From: Mycolicibacterium rhodesiae JS60
GTDB taxonomy: Bacteria; Actinomycetota; Actinomycetes; Mycobacteriales; Mycobacteriaceae
Length of the DNA stretch: 64,000 nucleotides
Reading direction: 5' to 3'
Assembly (NCBI GenBank): GCA_000230935.2
Contig: AGIQ01000001.1
Span: forward strand, 248,001 to 312,000
Shown: piece by piece, positions 19,373 through 26,077 of the stretch
Position numbering within the stretch: the first letter of the stretch is position 1
How the letters are laid out: each line of letters starts with the position of its first letter
Notes under the pieces: model-generated
Databases searched by the model: none
What the model saw: only the letters and a program-made list of their open reading frames with translations
What the model was told of the DNA's origin: nothing
Position numbers and translations under genes: made by a program

Positions 19373-19537
19373 CTACGCCTCGAGCTTTGACGGCCCAATG
19401 CCGAGCATCGACAAGAAGACGCGACACTCGTCGGCGTCGTTCGCATAGGCCGCCACGACCCGCCGGGCTTGGCGCGCGGTGCTGTCGGCCAGCGGCTCCA
19501 CGTCGTCGATATCCGTGGGATCAGATTTTGCAGGCAT
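19373..19537 (-). CDS. 54-residue conserved protein upstream of otsA (Rv3489-like)
   Basis: A 54-codon reading frame starts ATG (MPAKSDPTDIDD) and ends SMLGIGPSKLEA. It is acidic at the N-terminus, with an ARQARRVVAAYANDADECRV helix. Size, position and sequence feel match M. tuberculosis Rv3489, the small gene preceding otsA. It is only 3 bp from the otsA start, so co-translation is likely. It has no signal peptide or membrane segment. Its function is unknown; an accessory or regulatory role toward OtsA is inferred from the conserved pairing. Confidence 0.72.
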   Translation of the reverse strand: MPAKSDPTDIDDVEPLADSTARQARRVVAAYANDADECRVFLSMLGIGPSKLEA

Positions 19538-19568
19538 CTCTCAACCTTAGCGAAGGGGCAAATAGCAG

Positions 19569-20009
19569 CTACGGGCTCGAGGAGAGCGTCGACTTGGGCT
19601 GGACCGCAACCTCGTCCTGACTGGCCTCGTAGCAGGCCGCCGACTCCCAGTAGCCGGTGCAGGGATAGCCGTTGATATTGGGCACCATATCGGCGGCGAT
19701 ACCGCTCTCAGCGGTAGTGGTGGTCACGCCTTGCGTCGTGCGTGGCTGCAGATCATCAGTCGGCTGACCGCCGTTGGTGGTGGCCACTGGAGTCATGGTC
19801 GGGGTGCAGTTGCCGGTCGACGGATCCAGCGACTCGCCCGACTGACAGCCACCCGTTCCACCCGGTTGCGACGCCACCGGCTGGGGGCCGCCCGGTCCGG
19901 GCTCGGGTATCCCGCCGCCTTCGGCATGAGCCAGCGGAGCGGTGGAAACCGCGAGCGCAAACGCGCTCGCGGTCAACAGCTTTACCACCCAGGTGGATTG
20001 GACCGGCAT
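19569..20009 (-). CDS. Secreted Pro/Gly/Thr-rich protein, tandem paralogue 1
   Basis: 146 residues with a signal peptide (KLLTASAFALAVSTAPLAHA, cleavage after AHA). The mature chain has a CQSGESLDPSTGNC Cys pair, a Thr-rich linker, a GYPCTGYWESAACYE Cys pair and the terminal tail STLSSSP. Two downstream-facing neighbours on the same strand share the same plan, so this is a diverged member of a local three-gene family. A preceding GGGAGGG supports the start. The codons for the signal peptide contain a perfect 11-bp hairpin. Function unknown; exported and probably disulfide-bonded. Confidence 0.8.
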   Translation of the reverse strand: MPVQSTWVVKLLTASAFALAVSTAPLAHAEGGGIPEPGPGGPQPVASQPGGTGGCQSGESLDPSTGNCTPTMTPVATTNGGQPTDDLQPRTTQGVTTTTAESGIAADMVPNINGYPCTGYWESAACYEASQDEVAVQPKSTLSSSP

Positions 20010-20037
20010 CGTTGCCCTCCCTGATCCGCCCGTTCGA

Positions 20038-20418
20038 CTACGGGCTCGACGAAATACTCGAATGCGGCGTGACTGCGGGGACCTGATTCTCCTGCAGACC
20101 TATGCACTCACCGGTGTTGCGGCCCGTGCATGGAACGCCCTGAACCTCGGGCAGGCTGTTGGGGTCGCCCGGCGTCGAGTAGGTGATTCCGGTACCGGCG
20201 GGCGTTGGGTAATTGCCACCCGGCTGGTTCGGCACCATTTCCGGGATGCACTGATCGGTGTAGAGGTCTTCCGACTCACCGGCCGGGCAAGCGATGGCCG
20301 GACCCGCCGGTGCGCCCGCCGGAGCCGCGAGAAAGGCAACGGCGGGCGCAGCCGCGATCGCGATGCTGAAACCGCCTGCGAGCAGAATGCGGCGGCCGAC
20401 TGAGGAGGAAATCGCCAT
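20038..20418 (-). CDS. Secreted Cys-containing protein, tandem paralogue 2
   Basis: 126 residues with a signal peptide rich in Ala (GGFSIAIAAAPAVAFLAAPA). The mature chain has CPAGESEDLYTDQC, then the family core LPEVQGVPCTGRNTGECIG and the end SSISSSP. The core is nearly identical to paralogue 3, showing recent duplication, while the linker differs. AGGAAG lies about 8 bp before the ATG. It is separated from paralogue 1 by 28 bp and from paralogue 3 by 51 bp; a single transcript is likely. Function unknown. Confidence 0.8.
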   Translation of the reverse strand: MAISSSVGRRILLAGGFSIAIAAAPAVAFLAAPAGAPAGPAIACPAGESEDLYTDQCIPEMVPNQPGGNYPTPAGTGITYSTPGDPNSLPEVQGVPCTGRNTGECIGLQENQVPAVTPHSSISSSP

Positions 20419-20469
20419 ACTTCACACTTCCTAGAGAAGTTGACGGAGTTCCGAAGCCGGCCCTCCGTT

Positions 20470-20784
20470 CTACGGACTGGTCGAGACAGTGGAGCGGGGT
20501 TGTTGCACGGGAGCCTGCTGCTCTTGCTGCAATCCTATGCACTCACCGGTGTTCGCGCCTGTGCAAGGTATCCCTTGAACTTCAGGCAGGCCGCCCTGCG
20601 GGCCCGTGGGGACCTGCACTTCGCACAAGCCGGTCGCCGGGTTGGCCACCTGGCCGGGCGGGCAGGCCGCGACGGAACCGGTCGACGGAAGGGCCGAAAC
20701 GGCCAGTGCCGGAGCCGCCGCGACCGCGAGCGCGAAGCCGCCGGCCAGGGCCAGGCGCCGCGCGGAATTCTTCAGATTTGCCAT
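20470..20784 (-). CDS. Secreted Cys-containing protein, tandem paralogue 3
   Basis: 104 residues. The start was set at the second ATG (MANLKNSARR) because AGAAGG then lies 7 bp upstream; an ATG six bases earlier is too close to it. Signal peptide LALAGGFALAVAAAPALA. Mature part: CPPGQVANPATGLC, LPEVQGIPCTGANTGECIG, then Gln-rich and the tail STVSTSP. It is the shortest family member and the first gene of the presumed three-gene unit. Four Cys suggest two disulfides. Function unknown. Confidence 0.82.
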   Translation of the reverse strand: MANLKNSARRLALAGGFALAVAAAPALAVSALPSTGSVAACPPGQVANPATGLCEVQVPTGPQGGLPEVQGIPCTGANTGECIGLQQEQQAPVQQPRSTVSTSP

Positions 20785-21229
20785 GATCATGCCTTCTACT
20801 AGGTTTGCTGAGTGGCCGTGTCAGGGCAGTGTATGGCTGCCATCCCCGTCCCGTGGTTGTTCGGCGGTTTTATCGAAAGTCACCACACGTCTGTTACAGG
20901 GCGGTCAATATTTTTAACCGGAACCTCTCGGTGCCACATGACCGCAGTTCACGCGGGTCTGTCGGGGCCGGTAATCGCTATATCGCCAATGCTGTCGCCC
21001 TAACAGAATTACCGGCTGAGCCCCTCGAGCGGTGCAATGCCGCCGCCGTCGGCGGGATTGGCGCCGACGGGCCAATAGGGCGGATTTCGGGATTGTCAGA
21101 TGTTCGCTGGCGGCGATCGGAAATCGAGCAGGGGCCGGGCAGTGCCGCTAGTGGGACGGGGTCTATGCCGCGGCGCGACACCGTGGTTCTATACGTAGAA
21201 CCTGTTCCAGTTTTGCGTGAGGAGTCGGC
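20785..21229. other. 445-bp intergenic region between divergent secreted-protein genes and an SDR gene
   Basis: No convincing coding sequence. The middle is locally AT-richer than the surroundings (around 20890-20930), as expected for a promoter of the secreted-protein unit. The right end holds a KstR-like palindrome and an overlapping inverted repeat just before the SDR gene. No terminator hairpin with a U-tract was seen. Confidence 0.5.
21184..21209. promoter_or_regulatory. KstR-type operator with overlapping inverted repeat before the SDR gene
   Basis: TAGAACCTGTTCCA (21196-21209) matches TnnAACnnGTTnnA. It overlaps a second dyad, GGTTCTATACGTAGAACC, whose GGTTCTA arm pairs with the TAGAACC shared with the first. 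The site ends 20 bp before the SDR start, and a GAGGAG ribosome-binding sequence follows. KstR control of this SDR is inference from the motif alone. Confidence 0.65.
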
Positions 21230-22060
21230 GTGCAGCTCTCGTTCGAGGATCGGACGTACCTGATCACCGGTGGTGGCAGTGGCATCGGCAAAGGCATTGC
21301 ACAGGGGCTGGCCAAGGCCGGCGCCAATGTCATGATCGTCGGCCGCAATGCCGATCGCCTCGCCGCGGCCGTCGACGAGATCAAGGCCGTCGCACCGAAA
21401 GGCAACGTCAACTACGAGCCCGCCGACGTCACCAACGAGGACCAAGTCGCCGCGGTCGTCGATGCGGCCACGGCATGGAACGGCCGGCTGAGCGGCGTCG
21501 TGCACTGCGCCGGCGGTTCGCAGACCATCGGCCCGATCACCCAGATGGACTCCGAGGCCTGGCGCGCCACCGTCGACCTCAACATCAACGGCTCGATGTA
21601 CGTGCTCAAGCACTCCGCGCGCGCGATGGTGCGCGGCGGCGGGGGTTCTTTCGTCGGGATCTCCTCGATCGCGGCCAGCAACACCCACCGCTGGTTCGGC
21701 CCATACGGGGTCACCAAGTCGGGCCTGGACCACCTACTCAAGCTGGCCGCCGACGAACTGGGGCCGTCCTGGGTGCGGGTCAACGGCATCCGGCCCGGTC
21801 TGATCAAGACCGAGCTGGTGCAACTGGTGCTCGACTCACCCGAGATCAGTGGGGACTACGCGGATTGCACTCCGCTGCCGCGCCCGGGCGAGGTCGAAGA
21901 CGTCGCGAACATGACGCTGTTCCTGCTCAGCGATGCCGCCCAGTGGATCACCGGGCAGATCATCGGCGTCGACGGGGGTCAGAACCTGCGCCGCGGACCG
22001 GATTATCGGGCGATGCTCGAGCCCGCGCTGGGCGCCGACGCGCTACGCGGAGTGGTCTGA
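21230..22060 (+). CDS. Short-chain dehydrogenase/reductase (Rv3485c-like position)
   Basis: 276 residues of the classical SDR family: ITGGGSGIGKGIA cofactor motif, HCAGG in place of NNAG, Ser in GISSIAAS, Tyr/Lys in YGVTKSG, and WITGQIIGVDGG near the end. Enoyl-ACP/2,4-dienoyl-CoA reductase-like SDRs have this overall appearance, but substrate cannot be assigned. M. tuberculosis also has an SDR (Rv3485c) beside cpsA. The KstR-like palindrome in its promoter suggests sterol induction. Its 3' end overlaps the convergent dehydrogenase gene by 18 bp. Confidence 0.85.
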   Translation: MQLSFEDRTYLITGGGSGIGKGIAQGLAKAGANVMIVGRNADRLAAAVDEIKAVAPKGNVNYEPADVTNEDQVAAVVDAATAWNGRLSGVVHCAGGSQTIGPITQMDSEAWRATVDLNINGSMYVLKHSARAMVRGGGGSFVGISSIAASNTHRWFGPYGVTKSGLDHLLKLAADELGPSWVRVNGIRPGLIKTELVQLVLDSPEISGDYADCTPLPRPGEVEDVANMTLFLLSDAAQWITGQIIGVDGGQNLRRGPDYRAMLEPALGADALRGVV

Positions 22061-22933
22061 GGCGCCGGCATCGGCGGCCGCGAGGCCGCTGATCGCCGAC
22101 CAGTCCAGGTGCTCGCCGCCCTCGGCGAGCAGGCGCAGGAACCGATCGCGTAGCAGGCTGGCAATCGGCAGCGGCACCCGTAGCTCCTCAGCGGCCGACA
22201 GCACCAGCCCAATGTCCTTGTGCCCCAATGGCGCTGCGAAGCCGGCCGGTTCGAACTGTTCGTTGGCGATCAGGCCTCCGTAGGTCTTGTACACCGGGGC
22301 CGAGAACAACGTCGACGTCAGGATGTCCAGGTACTGATGCCGGTTGATGCCGCCCTTGACCACGAGCGCCATCGCTTCGCCGAGGGACTCGATCACCGAG
22401 CCGATGAGGAAGTTGCCGCTCAGCTTGACCAGATTGGCCGCCGACGGGTCCTCGGCGACCACGAAGGTGCGTTGGCCGATCGCATCAAAGACGGGCGTCA
22501 TCGCGTTCACGGTGGCGCCCGGTCCGGCGGCGACGACGAACAAGGCTGCGGCAGCGGCAGCCTCCGGCCTGCCGAACACCGGGGCCGCCACGAACGCGCG
22601 GCCCGCGGCGGCGTGCGCCTCGGTGAGGCGTTTCGACAGGCCGACGCTGATCGTGCTGGAGGAGATGTGGACCGTCTGCGGCCCGGCCGAGGCGATGATG
22701 CCGCCGTCGCCGAACGCCACGGCCGCAACGGCGTCGTCGTCGGCGAGCATCGTCAGCACGACGTCACCCCGGCAGGCGTCGGCGACGCTGTCGGCCGGGT
22801 GGGCGCCTTGCGCCGCCAGCGCATCCACCTTCGGGCGGGACCGGTTGTAGACCGTCACCTCGTGTCCGGCCTTGATCAGACTCGCGGCGATGCCCGCGCC
22901 CATATTGCCCAGTCCGATGACTGCGATGCGCAT
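22043..22933 (-). CDS. NAD(P)-dependent beta-hydroxyacid dehydrogenase family protein
   Basis: 296 residues from the MRIAVIGLGNMGAGIA start; a start three codons earlier is possible. N-terminal Rossmann domain with GLGNMGAGIAASLIKAGHEV and the NADP-suggestive YNRSR. Substrate-binding region is AAPVFGRPEAA. The catalytic Lys lies in NLVKLSGNFLIGS and the all-helical C-terminal domain follows. This is the 3-hydroxyisobutyrate/6-phosphogluconate dehydrogenase-like superfamily, which includes imine reductases and succinic-semialdehyde reductases, so the substrate is open. It lies downstream of cpsA on the same strand with a gap of about 31 bp. Confidence 0.83.
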   Translation of the reverse strand: MRIAVIGLGNMGAGIAASLIKAGHEVTVYNRSRPKVDALAAQGAHPADSVADACRGDVVLTMLADDDAVAAVAFGDGGIIASAGPQTVHISSSTISVGLSKRLTEAHAAAGRAFVAAPVFGRPEAAAAAALFVVAAGPGATVNAMTPVFDAIGQRTFVVAEDPSAANLVKLSGNFLIGSVIESLGEAMALVVKGGINRHQYLDILTSTLFSAPVYKTYGGLIANEQFEPAGFAAPLGHKDIGLVLSAAEELRVPLPIASLLRDRFLRLLAEGGEHLDWSAISGLAAADAGASDHSA

Positions 22934-22964
22934 GGCATCCAAGCTAGTTCACACGGCACCAGCC

Positions 22965-24536
22965 TTAGTTGACACAGGGGACCTGGCCGCCGTCGATCGG
23001 GGCGCCCTGGTCGGGGGTCGGGGTGACGGTCATCTCCGACCAGCTGCGGTGAGACGTCGAGGTCGAGACGAATTCCTCGGACTCCGGCTGATCGGGCGGG
23101 ACGTCGTAGCCCTGGCCGAGCACGACGCGCACGTGGTCGGCGGCCAGTGCGAGGGTGGCCTGCGGTGCGTTCTCGACGCCGAGGACGGTGGCCACCGACT
23201 GCGCGTCGGTTTTTCCGCCGGGGCCGTAGGTGATCACGGTGTCGATCGGTTCGCCCGACTCGCGGTCACGGACCTCGTTGATCGTGAAGTCGTGCTTGCC
23301 CAGCAGTGACGCCGCCTGTGCGGCCAACCCCGAGGTGTCGCTGGCGTTGACGACGCTGACCACGGTTTGCGGGTTGGGTGGTGGAATCGGTTGCGGGACA
23401 GTGGTCGTGGTCGCGGTAGCGGAGTCGCCACCGATGGCCCTGGCGATTTCGGCACGGATCTTGGCCGGATCGACGATGTTGACGTCTTGGCCGTTGACGT
23501 TGTCGTAGCGCACCACCGGCAGTGTGCGGAACTCGACGTTGCCGCCGGCCAGGGCGGCCATCCGGCGGAACTGATCCTCGCCCCAGCCTTCCGACAGCAC
23601 GATGTCCTGGCGGGCGACGTCCATCAATCGCTTGAACTTGTTCAGATCGGTGAACGAGCCGGATTGTTGCAACTCGTGTGAGACCGACAGCAGGAAGGCC
23701 TGCTGCCGATGGGTCCGGTCGAGGTCGCCGTTCTCCAGGCCGTGCCGCTGCCGGACGAACGCCAGGGCCTGTTCGGCGTTCAGTCGCTGCGGACCGGCCG
23801 GAAAGTTGGCTCCCGAGTAGTCGTCGTGCACGGCGTGATTGAGGCAGACGTCGACGCCGCCGAGGCTGTCGGCCAGGTGATAGAAGCTCGCGAGATTGAC
23901 CTCGGCGAAGTAGTCGATGGGCTGGCCGGTCAGATTGCGCACCGCGCGGATGGTCGCTTTACGGCCGGCCTCCCGCCCGGCGCGCTCCAACTCGGCGCGA
24001 TCGCCGATGCCCTCGTCGACCAGCTTCTGCTCGGTCTGGGCCTTGGTCAGCCCGTAGGCCTCTTTGATCTTGATGTGGCTGTAGCCCTTGATGCCGCTGA
24101 CGGCCACGTAGTCGTCGCGCGGGATCGAGAACGCGACGACGTGGTCGTCGGCGCTGATGTGCACCAGGATCAGCGTGTTGGTGTTGTAGCCGCCCGAGTC
24201 GGAGTCGCCGGCGTGCAGCTTGTCCAGGAGTTCATCGGGCAGCTCGTTGCCCTGTTGATCCTTGCGGGAGTCGAGCCCGATCAGCAGGATGTTCATCGCA
24301 CCGCCGCTGGAGCGCGGCTCGTCGGAGCCCAGCGCCTGTGAAACCGTGATTCCGCTGAGTAAACCGTGCGCCTGCGAATAGGCCAGACCGGTGAGCATCA
24401 CGACCACCGCAGAGGCCAGCCCGACCGCCGATCGGGAGAGGATCTTCCACGCCCGCCGACCGGTGTTGGACGGCCCCCGATGGCGGCCGTGGCGGTTGCC
24501 CGCAGCGGCCGCTCGCGGGGGCGGCGACGGATCCAT
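22965..24536 (-). CDS. cpsA: LytR-CpsA-Psr ligase CpsA
   Basis: 523 residues (Rv3484 CpsA is 512). Short cytoplasmic Arg-rich N-terminus, one transmembrane helix (about residues 36-54), then the LCP catalytic domain with ILLIGLDSR, FSIPRDDYV and the phosphate-binding Arg cluster RQRHGLENGDLDRTHRQQAFL. A C-terminal LytR_C domain (VVSVVNASDTSGLAAQAASLLG) and a Ser/Thr/Pro-rich tail follow. LCP proteins transfer polyprenyl-linked polymer onto peptidoglycan, here arabinogalactan, outside the membrane; in M. tuberculosis CpsA also affects phagosome responses. It is divergent from the coxM gene. Confidence 0.92.
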   Translation of the reverse strand: MDPSPPPRAAAAGNRHGRHRGPSNTGRRAWKILSRSAVGLASAVVVMLTGLAYSQAHGLLSGITVSQALGSDEPRSSGGAMNILLIGLDSRKDQQGNELPDELLDKLHAGDSDSGGYNTNTLILVHISADDHVVAFSIPRDDYVAVSGIKGYSHIKIKEAYGLTKAQTEQKLVDEGIGDRAELERAGREAGRKATIRAVRNLTGQPIDYFAEVNLASFYHLADSLGGVDVCLNHAVHDDYSGANFPAGPQRLNAEQALAFVRQRHGLENGDLDRTHRQQAFLLSVSHELQQSGSFTDLNKFKRLMDVARQDIVLSEGWGEDQFRRMAALAGGNVEFRTLPVVRYDNVNGQDVNIVDPAKIRAEIARAIGGDSATATTTTVPQPIPPPNPQTVVSVVNASDTSGLAAQAASLLGKHDFTINEVRDRESGEPIDTVITYGPGGKTDAQSVATVLGVENAPQATLALAADHVRVVLGQGYDVPPDQPESEEFVSTSTSHRSWSEMTVTPTPDQGAPIDGGQVPCVN

Positions 24537-24617
24537 GATCGACAGTATGCGGGCAATTGCTGGCCAGGCCCCAGCTAGGCCGGGTGGCCAAGCCGGACAC
24601 GGAGGGTGCCGTCCACC

Positions 24618-24670
24618 GCGATTTCGGCGCGCAAACCGTCGCTGAGCGAACGAAACCGCACCGAAATCGC
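24618..24670. repeat. Inverted repeat in the cpsA-coxM divergent promoter gap
   Basis: GCGATTTCGG (24618-24627) is repeated as CCGAAATCGC (24661-24670), a perfect 10-bp dyad with a 33-bp spacer. It lies between the start codons of cpsA and coxM. It could be a pair of half-sites for a regulator or a hairpin in a leader; there is no direct evidence for either. Confidence 0.4.
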
Positions 24671-24732
24671 AGGCCTTGCGCTGCCCGCTATGCTGTGCAC
24701 GTGCTTAGCATGATGCGCGGCGACGGCTGCCG

Positions 24733-25608
24733 ATGAAGCCGGCCCCGTTCGACTATCACCGGCCGGACAGCATCGCCGAGGCGGCGCAGATGCTGACCGA
24801 ATTCGGCGACGACGGCAAGCTGCTGGGCGGCGGACAAAGCCTGGTACCGATGCTGTCGATGCGTCTGGCGTTCTTCGACAACCTCATCGACATCTCGCGG
24901 CTCGACGAGATGAAGGGCATCGAGGTCCGCGACGACGTGCTGCGGATCGGTGGCGGCACCACCCACGCCACGGTCGGCGCCGACGAGCGGGTGCGCGCGG
25001 CGGTGCCACTGTTGACCCGGGCCACCCCGCACATCGGCCACTTCCAGATCCGCAGCCGGGGCACCATCGGCGGCTCGATCGCTCACGCCGACCCGGCCGC
25101 GGAGTATCCGGCCGTCGCGCTGGCGCTGGACGCCACGATGGAGACGGTGTCGACATCGGGCGGGCGCGAGATCGCGGCCGGTGACTTCTTCGCGGGCGTG
25201 TGGGAAACCGCGATGGAACCCGACGAGATCCTGCTCGGTGTGCGCTTCCCGATCTGGTCGGGCCGCGTCGGGTTCGGGATCGAGGAATTCGCCCGCCGCC
25301 ATGGCGATTTCGCGATCGCCGGCGCGGCGGTGGCCATCGAACTCGACGACGACGACCGGGTGCGCCGCAGCGGCATCGGATTGCTGGCACTGAGCGCCAC
25401 ACCGCGGCGGGCGTCGGCCGCCGAGGCGGCGATCACTGGTCGTCCGGTCGGTGACATCACCGCCGAAGAGATCGGTGAGCTCGCGATGAGCGAACTCGAC
25501 GACATCCCGGCCGACCTGCAGGGTTCGGCCGCCTATCGGAGACGGGTCGGTGCGGCGATGACCGCACAGGCGTGGTCGGCCGCGGTCAAGGAGGCATTCG
25601 ATGCATGA
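24733..25608 (+). CDS. Molybdenum hydroxylase FAD subunit (CoxM/xanthine dehydrogenase M type)
   Basis: 291 residues. FAD-binding motifs: GGGQSLVPMLSMRLA at the N-terminus and RGTIGGSIAHADPAAEYPAV in the middle. The C-terminal CO_deh_flav_C domain includes FAIAGAAVAIELDDDDR. It forms the medium subunit of a three-part hydroxylase that moves electrons from the molybdenum site via 2Fe-2S clusters to FAD. It overlaps the 2Fe-2S subunit gene by 8 bp, so coupled translation is likely. The matching large subunit is encoded convergently just beyond. Confidence 0.9.
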   Translation: MKPAPFDYHRPDSIAEAAQMLTEFGDDGKLLGGGQSLVPMLSMRLAFFDNLIDISRLDEMKGIEVRDDVLRIGGGTTHATVGADERVRAAVPLLTRATPHIGHFQIRSRGTIGGSIAHADPAAEYPAVALALDATMETVSTSGGREIAAGDFFAGVWETAMEPDEILLGVRFPIWSGRVGFGIEEFARRHGDFAIAGAAVAIELDDDDRVRRSGIGLLALSATPRRASAAEAAITGRPVGDITAEEIGELAMSELDDIPADLQGSAAYRRRVGAAMTAQAWSAAVKEAFDA

Positions 25609-26077
25609 GCGTCCGATCACGGTGTCGGTCAACGGAGTTCCCGTCGATTCGATCGTCGAGCCGCGGCTGACCCTGGCCGACTTCCTGCGCGAACGCTGCG
25701 GTCTGACCGGTACGCACCTGGGCTGCGAGCACGGCTCGTGCGGCGCCTGCACAGTATTGCTCGACGGGGCGGCGGTGCGGTCCTGCCTGGTGTTCGCGGT
25801 GCAGGCAGAAGGTGCCGAGGTCTCGACCGTGGAGGGGGTGGCATCCGCCGACGGCGAGCTGTCGCCGGTGCAGGCGGCACTGCGCGACTGCCATGGGCTT
25901 CAGTGTGGTTTTTGCACACCGGGTTTCGTCATGTCGATCACGGCGCTGCTGCGCGACAACCCGCATCCCACCGATGAGGAGATCCGCGAGGGCCTGTCCG
26001 GCAACTTCTGCCGCTGCACCGGCTATCAGGGCATCATCAACGCAGTGCACCAGGCTGCCGAAATAGGCCAGGGTTAG
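25601..26077 (+). CDS. Molybdenum hydroxylase 2Fe-2S subunit (CoxS type)
   Basis: 158 residues with the two-cluster layout of this family. The plant-ferredoxin-type cluster has CEHGSCGACTVLLDG plus a preceding Cys in ERCG, and the helical-domain cluster has CGFCTPGF followed by CRCTGYQGI. It links the molybdenum centre of the large subunit to FAD in the medium subunit. Its stop codon overlaps the stop of the large-subunit gene on the opposite strand. Confidence 0.92.
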   Translation: MHERPITVSVNGVPVDSIVEPRLTLADFLRERCGLTGTHLGCEHGSCGACTVLLDGAAVRSCLVFAVQAEGAEVSTVEGVASADGELSPVQAALRDCHGLQCGFCTPGFVMSITALLRDNPHPTDEEIREGLSGNFCRCTGYQGIINAVHQAAEIGQG

